DNA of 64,000 nucleotides, taken from positions 20,976-84,975 of the forward strand of contig JBCBFU010000006.1 of assembly GCA_038527375.1 (NCBI GenBank), read 5' to 3'. The stretch's first letter is position 1; every line of letters starts with the position of its first letter. Positions 58,401 to 64,000 of the stretch are shown one piece after another. Origin of the DNA: Shimia_B sp038527375 (GTDB lineage: Bacteria; Pseudomonadota; Alphaproteobacteria; Rhodobacterales; Rhodobacteraceae). The position numbers were made by a program, and so were the translations under genes. The notes under the pieces were generated by a model. It made no database searches. It saw nothing but the letters and a program-made list of their open reading frames with translations, and was not told the DNA's origin.

Positions 58401-58895
58401 CTGAACAAGGAAGGCCGCGAGCGGTTGCTGGCGGCGTTTGATGAGGTGAACAAAAGCTTCTCCCTGCTGTTCACCCATCTCTTTGGCGGGGGCGAGGCCA
58501 AGCTGGTGCTGGTCGAATCCGATGACCCGCTGGAAGCTGGGTTGGAGATCATGTGCCAACCGCCCGGCAAAAAGCTGTCGACCCTGAGCCTGTTGTCCGG
58601 TGGCGAACAGACGCTGACGGCGCTGGCGCTGATCTTTGCGGTCTTCCTTGCCAATCCCGCGCCGATTTGTGTGCTGGACGAGGTCGACGCGCCGCTGGAC
58701 GATGCCAACGTGACCCGGTTCTGCGATCTGCTTGACGAGATGACGCGCCGGACCAACACGCGGTTCCTGATCATCACGCACCACGCCGTCACCATGAGCC
58801 GGATGGACCGCCTGTTCGGGGTGACGATGCAGGAGCAGGGCGTGAGCCAATTGGTCAGCGTCGACCTGCAGGACGCCGAGCGTCTGGTCGCCTGA
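55440..58895 (+). CDS. smc: Chromosome segregation protein SMC
   Basis: A 1151-residue condensin ATPase that organises and segregates the chromosome. Walker A GPNGCGKSNLL is at residues 31-41; two long Ala/Glu/Arg-rich coiled coils flank a hinge (about 500-640); the C-terminal head has the signature LSLLSGGEQTLTALAL and Walker B ICVLDEVDAPLDDANV. The GTG at 55440 is chosen because the product then begins MRFSKLRLNGFKSF like other SMCs. Its kleisin partners ScpA/ScpB are elsewhere. Confidence 0.96.
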   Translation: MRFSKLRLNGFKSFVDPTDLIIADGLTGVVGPNGCGKSNLLEALRWVMGENRPTAMRGGGMEDVIFAGAATRPARNFAEVSLTIDNGERLAPSGFNDEDQLEVIRRITRDIGSAYKANAKDVRARDVQMLFADASTGSHSPALVRQGQISELINSKPKARRRVLEEAAGISGLYQRRHEAELKLKGAEQNLARVDDVLEQLTAQLASLARQARQAARYREIGSELRIAEGLLLYRRWKEADDARAEAEAALRAQVTAAAQGETAARQAAKLREAAEDALPPKREEEAIAAAVLQRLQVQRDTLDDQEKAARDMIDRLQNRIAQLAHDIERETGLNRDAGETIERLEWEAKELAKASDGHAEALEAASETARASATVLQDRETELSEKTEDTARLAARHQSAARYVSDCVRAVEQSARQAETARAAMAQAEEAVAQASTAFDAAGTAEVAAKELVTRAEQTLAEAEAARARTQGEEADARAVRSEANGEASALRAEVQALGRLVDRDTGTGDQLIDRVGVAPGYEKALGAALADDLKAPVLAGRDGSGWIALPDYPTPQALPAGVTPLAQHVTLPDVLQRRMSQVGLVDAADGPRLQAALLPGQRLVSPDGDVWRWDGFAATAEDAPSAAALRLEQKNRLAALRADLETAEAKASEAEAAHATLAARLKDLTAADQAARQARRAADQQMADAARALSKAEADRTLAAGKVETLSLAATRHDEEHQAALAQQAEAEKQQAALPDLAAFRAQLEDVKLTVEAARVTMLAHRTAHDELRRAGEARVKRGQEITKELSGWKHRLETATTRTAELQDRKVKSEAELADATAAPEELSAKRAELSEAITAAEARKAQASDVLSQAEGALRAAVDAEREAERGAGSAREARARAEARFDAAKETLALAVERIAEAQDTTPEKLLETLDRDPEQMPPSDRIEADVARLRRQRDALGAVNLRAEEDAREVQEERDQLAAEKEDLEAAIGTLRSGIASLNKEGRERLLAAFDEVNKSFSLLFTHLFGGGEAKLVLVESDDPLEAGLEIMCQPPGKKLSTLSLLSGGEQTLTALALIFAVFLANPAPICVLDEVDAPLDDANVTRFCDLLDEMTRRTNTRFLIITHHAVTMSRMDRLFGVTMQEQGVSQLVSVDLQDAERLVA

Positions 58896-58948
58896 CGTTC
58901 ACGGCATTGGGATGCGGGCGTGTGCGCCCGGCGTGCTACAGCCATGGC

Positions 58949-59326
58949 ATGCGACACACTCTCACCCTCTGTCTTTGGCTGCTTGCACCTGCCGCCTTGG
59001 CGCAATCCGCTGGCGCAGACCTGCGGCCCGGGGAAACGGCCCTGTCGGATGCCGCCATGGCGACCGAGGTGCGCGGGGCCACGCACGAGTTCTTTGACGG
59101 CGGCAAAAGCTTCTTTTCGCTGACCGACGCGTATTCCTACACCTACCCCGATGGCGGGATTGCCTATGGGCGTTACGAGATCCTCGAGGACGGGTTGGTC
59201 TGCACCTATTTCAACCACGGGTTCGACCGCTGCGACACCTACGTGATGTCGAACGGGCGGCTCGTGCTTATCACGGAAACCGGGCTGCGCTTTCCGGTGC
59301 GGACCGCGACGCGGGGCGGGGTCTAG
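58949..59326 (+). CDS. Small secreted protein, 125 residues
   Basis: The N-terminus is a signal peptide (MRHTLTLCLWLLAPAALAQ). The mature part is acidic to neutral, with two cysteines (VCTYFNHGFDRC) that could form a disulfide, and an aromatic-rich centre (FFSLTDAYSYTYPDGGIAYG). No family recognised. It follows smc by about 50 bp and ends in a palindrome shared with the convergent transglycosylase gene. Confidence 0.7.
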   Translation: MRHTLTLCLWLLAPAALAQSAGADLRPGETALSDAAMATEVRGATHEFFDGGKSFFSLTDAYSYTYPDGGIAYGRYEILEDGLVCTYFNHGFDRCDTYVMSNGRLVLITETGLRFPVRTATRGGV

Positions 59327-59327
59327 G

Positions 59328-59343
59328 CGCGCTCTAGAGCGCG
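59328..59343. repeat. 16-bp perfect palindrome between convergent genes
   Basis: CGCGCTCTAGAGCGCG reads the same on both strands. It lies across the end of the 125-residue gene and covers the TAG stop of the transglycosylase gene (59334-59336). It has no loop to speak of and no T tract, so it is more likely a DNA symmetry element or the base of a cruciform than a terminator. Confidence 0.7.
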
Positions 59344-60503
59344 TTCAGCAGGTCCACCGTTGGCCACGCGTCAGCCGGCAACCCCAGCCGCGCCTGTTCG
59401 GCCTGCACCGCGCCGCGTGTCAGACGACCCAGGATGCCGTCGATGGCGCCCACATCATATCCGCGCGCAACCAGCTTTTGCTGGAGCGCTTTCATCTGAT
59501 CCCCAGAAAGCCCCGGATCGGGATTACCGGCATTGTATCGCGGGGCACCTTCCAACCGCGTCGCGAAATAGGCCGCCGTCGTCACGTAGACAAAGCTCTG
59601 GTTCCATTCGAAGAGCGTGGAAAAGTTCGGATAGGCGAGGAACGCGGGACCCTTGCGGCCTTGGGGCAGGATCAGGGATGCGGGTAGGTCGGCCAGCGCG
59701 CCAGACCCGCGCGCGGCCACCCCCATAGCGGCCCAATCGGTGGCGGGCATCACGGTATTAAGCCCGGTCTTGGACCAGTCCATCGTTGCCGGAACCGTGA
59801 CCTCCTGCAGCCACGGTTCATTCGCGCGCCAGCCCAATTGCCGCAGCACATTGGCCCCGGAGAGCAGCGCGTCAGCCGGGCTGATCTTGAGGCTGACGCG
59901 GCCATCGCCGTCGCCGTCCACGCCCGCTTCGATGATGTCACCGGGCAGCATCTGGACCATCCCGATCTCGCCCGCCCAGGCACCTGTGGTTGTGGCTGGG
60001 TCGATGCCGCCTTGTTCGAACAGTTCCACAGCTGCAAGCACTTGCGGGCGGAACAGCTCAGGCCGGCGGCAATCATGGGCCAGCGTTACCAGTGCGTTGC
60101 GGGTGTTAAAGCTGCCTTGGACCGCGCCGAAATCCGTCTCGAACGCCCAGAAGGCCGCGATCACCCCGCGCGAGACGCCGAATTCGCCCTCGGCCCTGTC
60201 AAAGATCGCGCTGTAGCGGGCCAGGTTCGCGGCCCCGTTGTCGAGCCTGTTCTGGCTGATGAGCGCGCGCGAGAAATCGAGGAACGGTTTTTGGAACACC
60301 CCTTGGGAGCGGTCGGCGCGCAGGACCGCCGGGTCGGCCTGCACTCCGGCGAAGAAGGCGTCCACGGTTGCAGGCGCGTGCCCCAGCCCGATGGCCTCGG
60401 CCTTGAGGCCATCCACGAAGGTCGAAAAGGACCCACCGCAGGCGGCAGCCCCCATAGGTGCGCAGGCAAGGGCAAGGGAGGCAAGGGTCGGGATCAGGCG
60501 CAT
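59334..60503 (-). CDS. Lytic murein transglycosylase, MltB-like with C-terminal peptidoglycan-binding domain
   Basis: A 389-residue periplasmic enzyme. After a signal peptide (to about residue 22) come the SLT_2 catalytic domain with FWAFETDFG (catalytic Glu) and AWAGEIGMVQMLPGDI, and then a C-terminal PG_binding_1 repeat (LSGDQMKALQQKLVARGYDVGAIDGIL). It cleaves murein glycan strands. It probably acts together with slt and the PBP elsewhere in the window. ATG at 60503 is used; 60518 would add five residues. Confidence 0.92.
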   Translation of the reverse strand: MRLIPTLASLALACAPMGAAACGGSFSTFVDGLKAEAIGLGHAPATVDAFFAGVQADPAVLRADRSQGVFQKPFLDFSRALISQNRLDNGAANLARYSAIFDRAEGEFGVSRGVIAAFWAFETDFGAVQGSFNTRNALVTLAHDCRRPELFRPQVLAAVELFEQGGIDPATTTGAWAGEIGMVQMLPGDIIEAGVDGDGDGRVSLKISPADALLSGANVLRQLGWRANEPWLQEVTVPATMDWSKTGLNTVMPATDWAAMGVAARGSGALADLPASLILPQGRKGPAFLAYPNFSTLFEWNQSFVYVTTAAYFATRLEGAPRYNAGNPDPGLSGDQMKALQQKLVARGYDVGAIDGILGRLTRGAVQAEQARLGLPADAWPTVDLLNAL

Positions 60504-60531
60504 GGAGCGGCTCCGCAAGAATGGCTTGGGA

Positions 60532-61461
60532 TCAGCCTATCAGCGGCACATCCGGGATCAACCACGCGCCCAATGACAACAGCGCGATACTGCCGAGTGT
60601 CAGCGCCCACACGCGCCAGAGCGTACCGGTGACGGCAGCGATGTCACGGGGGCCGAGGTCTTTTTGTCCGGAAGGGTTCACAAAGGGAAAATCCTGCATC
60701 TGCCCGTCATAGGCGCGCGGTCCCGACAGTGCGATCCCGTGGACCCGCGCCATCGCGCTCTCGGGCCAGCCCGCATTGGGGGAGCGGTGCAGCGGCGCCT
60801 CGGCGCGCACCTCCGGCCAGTGCCGAAGCGCGCCATGGACCAGCAGGATGAGGATCGCGGTCAGACGCGCGGGGATCCAGTTCACCAGATCGTCCAGCCG
60901 GGCCGACGCCATCCCGAATTCCTCGTGCCGGGGGGTGCGGTAGCCGATCATGGAGTCTGCCGTGTTGATCGCCTTGTAGGCGACAAGGCCGGGGAGGCCG
61001 AGGACAGCGAACCAGAAGATCGGCGCGACGACACCGTCGGAATGGTTTTCGGCCGCGCTTTCAATGGCGGCGCGGGCCACCGCGCTGTCGGTCATATCAG
61101 AGGTGTCGCGCCCCACGATCATTGCCACGGCGGCACGCCCTGAAGCGGTGGATTGGCGCAGCCCATCCGCTACGGCGACCACATGCTGAACCAATGATTT
61201 CTGCGCGATCAGGACGGCCCCCACGGCGACCTCGGCCACCGGTCCCAAAAGGGCGGTAGCGTGTCCGATTGCATAAGCCGCAATCGTCAGCGCGATGGCG
61301 AATACAACGCCTTTGGCTCGCCGTGTCGCACCCGAGTTAAAGGTCCGGTCAGCCCACCCAATGGCGCGCCCCATCAACACCGCAGGGTGCGGGACCCGCG
61401 ACCACAGCCAGCGCGGTTCGCCCATGAGGGCGTCGAGGATCATGGCAAGGCAGACGATCAC
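60532..61461 (-). CDS. cbiB: Adenosylcobinamide-phosphate synthase
   Basis: A 309-residue membrane enzyme (four to five hydrophobic helices) that attaches aminopropanol phosphate to adenosylcobyric acid. The family segments DALMGEPRWLWSRVPHPAVLMGR, AAIESAAENHSDGVVAPIFWF and NTADSMIGYRTPRHEEFG are all present. The GTG at 61461 overlaps the upstream gene by 4 bases (GTGA). In the cob nomenclature used for Pseudomonas this protein is CobD; I use cbiB to avoid confusion. Confidence 0.94.
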   Translation of the reverse strand: MIVCLAMILDALMGEPRWLWSRVPHPAVLMGRAIGWADRTFNSGATRRAKGVVFAIALTIAAYAIGHATALLGPVAEVAVGAVLIAQKSLVQHVVAVADGLRQSTASGRAAVAMIVGRDTSDMTDSAVARAAIESAAENHSDGVVAPIFWFAVLGLPGLVAYKAINTADSMIGYRTPRHEEFGMASARLDDLVNWIPARLTAILILLVHGALRHWPEVRAEAPLHRSPNAGWPESAMARVHGIALSGPRAYDGQMQDFPFVNPSGQKDLGPRDIAAVTGTLWRVWALTLGSIALLSLGAWLIPDVPLIG

Positions 61462-62423
61462 GGTGCGTGTTGCTGTGCTTGGTTGATGCCCGCAAGTGCC
61501 GCAGCCACGCGCGGCCACGCGTCGGGCGCAGGCAGACCAAGCCGCAGCCACCGGTCCGAATAGGGAAACACACGGGTCAGGATCTGATGCCGGGCCAGAT
61601 GGTCATGCCATGCGGCTGCTTCGCCCACGTCATAGAGCCGAAAGAGCGACGTGCCGCCGACAATGCGCGCACCCCGATCCGTGACCATTGCATCAAGACG
61701 AGCAGCGGCCTCGGCAAGCTGCGCGCGGGCCCCTTGCGCCCAACTGCGATCTTCCAAGGCTGCCGCGCCGATGGACAGCGCGGGGCCGGACACGGCCCAC
61801 GGGCCCAGCCGCGCGCGCAGGGCGCCGATCAAGGCGGGGTCCCCGATCGCGAAGCCCAGACGCAGCCCGGCAAGCCCCCAGAACTTGCCAAAGCTCTTGA
61901 GGACGATCCGGCCCGGGCGGCGGGCCTCCGCGATCAGGGTGGCGCCCGGTGTGACGTCGCAAAAGCTTTCGTCGATCACCACAAGCGACCCGGCTGGCGC
62001 GTCCCACAGGCGACCGTCGGGATTGTTGGGGTGCACGATGACACGGGCGGGTGCGGCAGCGTCGTCCGTCACGTCCCAACCTGCCTGCGCGAAACTGGCC
62101 GCGTGTTCGTTATAGGTGGGGCGCGGGATCGCCACGCGGTCGGCCGGTGCGAGCCATGGGATTTGCGCGATGATGGCGGAACATCCGGGCGCGGCGAGAA
62201 TATCCGCCCCGTCCGGCACCCCCCAAAACGCGCGCGCGGCTTCGGTCAGCCGGGCCAGGGCCGCCGCATCGGGGAGCGCCGTCCAGGCATCCGCTGGCAT
62301 CGCGGGGGCGGGGTAAGGCACCGGATTGATCCCGGTCGACAGGTCGATCCAGTCACCGCGCGCGCCGCCATAGTGCCCACGGGCCGCGTCGATCCCGCCG
62401 CCATGGTCGCGCGGCGAGTTCAT
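61458..62423 (-). CDS. cobC: Threonine-phosphate decarboxylase / CobC aminotransferase-fold protein
   Basis: A 321-residue fold-type I PLP protein. It begins RDHGGGIDAARGHYGG, carries IDLSTGINPVPYPAP and the PLP lysine in LKSFGKFWGLAGLRLGF, and HPNNPDGRLW. Homologues decarboxylate threonine phosphate to make the (R)-1-aminopropan-2-ol phosphate used by CbiB. It overlaps both neighbours by 4 bases in the cbiB-cobC-DUF1636 operon. Confidence 0.93.
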   Translation of the reverse strand: MNSPRDHGGGIDAARGHYGGARGDWIDLSTGINPVPYPAPAMPADAWTALPDAAALARLTEAARAFWGVPDGADILAAPGCSAIIAQIPWLAPADRVAIPRPTYNEHAASFAQAGWDVTDDAAAPARVIVHPNNPDGRLWDAPAGSLVVIDESFCDVTPGATLIAEARRPGRIVLKSFGKFWGLAGLRLGFAIGDPALIGALRARLGPWAVSGPALSIGAAALEDRSWAQGARAQLAEAAARLDAMVTDRGARIVGGTSLFRLYDVGEAAAWHDHLARHQILTRVFPYSDRWLRLGLPAPDAWPRVAAALAGINQAQQHAP

Positions 62424-62782
62424 TCGCTGGGGATTGGGGCCATGCGGGTGACGAAATGGCCTTTCACCCCTTGCGGCCATTCGCGATAGGGCACCTGACC
62501 GGTGTCCGAGGCCGCGTGTTTGGTCGCGTATTCAACCAGCGCCTCTGCCGCGTCTTGGGTCGGCTCGAACTCGCCCAGCGTATAGGCCAGCTTGCCCTCG
62601 GCCTGCAGGGTCACGTTGCACGCGCGCGAACAGCCCATGGTGCAGGACATCCGCCGCGTGCGCACGTCCGCGGCCCCCTCGGCAGCGGCCTCGACAAGCG
62701 CGGCAAGCTTTTCGCCATCGGTATCACCCGCCAGCCAGCCCTCGCGTTTGCAGGTGTCGCAGATCGTAATCCAGCTGGTCAT
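62420..62782 (-). CDS. DUF1636 family cysteine-rich protein
   Basis: A 120-residue protein. It has Cys8 and Cys11 (ICDTCKREG) and a second group Cys47, Cys51, Cys55 (MSCTMGCSRACNV), a pattern reminiscent of thioredoxin-like [2Fe-2S] ferredoxins. DUF1636 genes are found beside cobalamin genes in Rhodobacterales. A redox role in cobalt reduction or adenosylation is a hypothesis only. It is the first gene of the operon with cobC and cbiB, overlapping cobC by 4 bases. Confidence 0.82.
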   Translation of the reverse strand: MTSWITICDTCKREGWLAGDTDGEKLAALVEAAAEGAADVRTRRMSCTMGCSRACNVTLQAEGKLAYTLGEFEPTQDAAEALVEYATKHAASDTGQVPYREWPQGVKGHFVTRMAPIPSE

Positions 62783-62827
62783 GTGGTCCCCCGTCCTCAC
62801 ATTTCGGAGGACAGGGTTGGCATGGTG

Positions 62828-63832
62828 TCAGGCCGCGCGCAAGGCCCCCCGACCGTGCGGCGCCCACCACTCCAGATCGGGATTGATCGGGATGATCCGG
62901 TGCGGATTGATGCTCTCGTGGCTGTAGTGATAGTGGCGCACGATGTGATCCATGTTGACCGTCTCGGCCACGGTTGATCCATCGGGGGCCTGCCACTGAT
63001 AGAGCTCGCGGGTATAGCCCCAGAGCGCCGGGTAATCGATCAGGCGGCTCCGGTTGCATTTGAAATGCAGGTGATAAACCGGATCAAAGCGGACCAGCGT
63101 CGTAAAGAGCCGCCAATCGGCCTCGGTCACTTGCTCGCCCATGAGGTATCGATGGGCGGATAGGCGTTCCTCCAGCCAGTCCAGCGTGTCAAAGAGCGGA
63201 CCCACGGCGGCGTCATAGGCAGCCTGCGTCGTGGCGAACCCGGATTTGTAGACCCCGTTGTTGAGCGTGTCGTAAATACGGGCGTTCACAGGCTCGATCT
63301 CATCACGCAGGGCCAAGGGCCAATAGTCATCGGTATTGCCCGTCAGCCCGTCGAAGGCTGAATTGAACATGCGGATGATTTCCGAGCTTTCGTTGGACAC
63401 GATCGTTTCACGTTCCTTGTCCCACAGGATGGGAACGGTGACGCGGCCCGACATGTCGCGCTTGGCCTTGAGATATATGTCGCGGGCAAACGGCAGCCCA
63501 TAGAGGCTGTCGCCTGTCGCGCCGTTATCGTCCGTTTCAAACGTCCAGCCTTGATCGAGCATGTCGGGATGCACGGCATCGACGGTGATCAGCTTCTCCA
63601 GCCCTTTGAGTTTGCGGAAGATCAGCGCGCGATGCGCCCACGGGCAGGCATAGGAGACATAGAGGTGATAGCGGCCAGCCTCTGCCTTGAAGCCCCCGTC
63701 ACCGGAGGGGCCGGGCGCGCCGTCCGGGGAGATCCAATTGCGAAACTTGGCCTCGGTGCGCTTGAAGGCGCCGCCGGTCGACTTGGTGTCGTACCATTGG
63801 TCAACCCACTCTCCGTTTTGCAAAAGGCCCAT
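62828..63832 (-). CDS. Glutathionyl-hydroquinone reductase (Xi-class glutathione transferase)
   Basis: A 334-residue enzyme of the ECM4/YqjG type that reduces glutathionyl-hydroquinones. The catalytic CPWAHR motif is at residues 63-68 (YVSYACPWAHRAL), after the family-specific GGAFKRTEAKFRNWI; the C-terminal helical domain has LMGEQVTEADWRLFTTLVRFDPVYHLHFKCN. It stands alone upstream of the cobalamin operon, 45 bp apart, on the same strand. Confidence 0.94.
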   Translation of the reverse strand: MGLLQNGEWVDQWYDTKSTGGAFKRTEAKFRNWISPDGAPGPSGDGGFKAEAGRYHLYVSYACPWAHRALIFRKLKGLEKLITVDAVHPDMLDQGWTFETDDNGATGDSLYGLPFARDIYLKAKRDMSGRVTVPILWDKERETIVSNESSEIIRMFNSAFDGLTGNTDDYWPLALRDEIEPVNARIYDTLNNGVYKSGFATTQAAYDAAVGPLFDTLDWLEERLSAHRYLMGEQVTEADWRLFTTLVRFDPVYHLHFKCNRSRLIDYPALWGYTRELYQWQAPDGSTVAETVNMDHIVRHYHYSHESINPHRIIPINPDLEWWAPHGRGALRAA

Positions 63833-63964
63833 TTGATGTCTCCGCGTTCAAGGTCGCCCTAGACCCTAGTCGTCGCGCGGCGCAGCGGCATTGGGCATGG
63901 CCGCGCGGGTGGGCTGCGCGGATGCACACTGGTGCCCTTGGAATACCCGTGGCAGGTAGCGGCC

Positions 63965-64000
63965 ATGACCGCCCGTAACCCGCCCAGCTTTCTGACCCTC
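63965..64000 (+). CDS. Start of a gene, possibly Bcr/CflA family efflux transporter (partial)
   Basis: An ATG at 63965 opens a frame that reads MTARNPPSFLTL before the window ends. Rhodobacterales Bcr/CflA multidrug efflux pumps commonly begin with a similar PPxFLTL segment just before the first membrane helix. Only 12 codons are visible, so the assignment is tentative. It would be divergent from the glutathionyl-hydroquinone reductase gene. Confidence 0.4.
   Translation, partial: MTARNPPSFLTL

Noticed and set aside
57075..58850. A 591-residue minus-strand open frame opposite smc
   Set aside because: It is antisense to the SMC coiled coil; the composition is a mirror of Ala/Glu-rich codons, with no family match.

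Overview
The window is a GC-rich, densely packed chromosomal segment from an alphaproteobacterium. It most likely comes from a marine member of Rhodobacterales (Roseobacter-type): every recognisable protein looks alphaproteobacterial, cobalamin is made by the CobN/CobO/CobW aerobic-type route, DUF1636 sits with the B12 genes, and slt, dapA and smpB lie close together as in many alphaproteobacteria. No rRNA, tRNA, CRISPR, phage or insertion sequence was seen. One run of 99 unresolved bases (54344-54442) lies inside cobW.

Layout. 1-5.8 kb: 3' part of zapE, a DinB-like protein, a LysM envelope protein, the accD-folC pair and a CPBP membrane protease. 5.9-13.9 kb: ilvD, three poorly characterised genes, a LysR regulator, an OmpA-like protein, an AhpD-like protein, an acetyltransferase and a CinA-type domain protein. 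14-22.6 kb: sfsA, map, two peroxiredoxins, rsmD with a small partner, a ferredoxin-reductase-like flavoprotein, and a chain of genes for MscS, PhhB, a FemAB-like protein, GDPD and RidA. 22.7-29.8 kb is envelope and export: a type I secretion ABC/HlyD pair, mlaA-mlaC and a class A penicillin-binding protein. 30-35 kb: glnK-amtB, a Rieske oxygenase, an aromatic aminotransferase and sseA. 35.3-42.2 kb: smpB, dapA and slt, with an unrecognised 464-residue protein, a small membrane protein and a LysR regulator between smpB and dapA. 42.2-47.7 kb: a DMT transporter, mnmD facing a DAO-family oxidoreductase, a MaoC-like dehydratase, an FMN reductase, two tandem Lin0512 paralogues and a divergent secreted protein. 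47.8-55.2 kb: cobO, an EEP-fold hydrolase, cobN, a small ORF, a GNAT and cobW. 55.4-64 kb: smc, a small secreted protein, an MltB-like transglycosylase, the cbiB-cobC-DUF1636 cobalamin operon, a glutathionyl-hydroquinone reductase and the first codons of what may be a Bcr/CflA efflux pump.

How the genes fit together. Three themes stand out. The first is late cobalamin synthesis: CobW and CobN for cobalt insertion, CobO for adenosylation, and CobC and CbiB for the aminopropanol arm, split into two loci around smc. The second is envelope upkeep: PBP, two lytic transglycosylases, LysM, OmpA-like, MlaA/MlaC and MscS. The third is nitrogen and amino-acid metabolism: GlnK/AmtB, IlvD, DapA, an aminotransferase and RidA. 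Many neighbours on the same strand overlap by 4 bases, which suggests translational coupling.

The most interesting unexplained items are the operator-like dyad plus 20-bp tandem repeat upstream of accD, the 464-residue orphan between smpB and dapA, the cysteine-rich DUF1636 protein in the cobalamin operon, the two Lin0512 paralogues whose start codon shares a CATG with a divergent secreted protein, and the His-rich loop of CobW where the assembly breaks.
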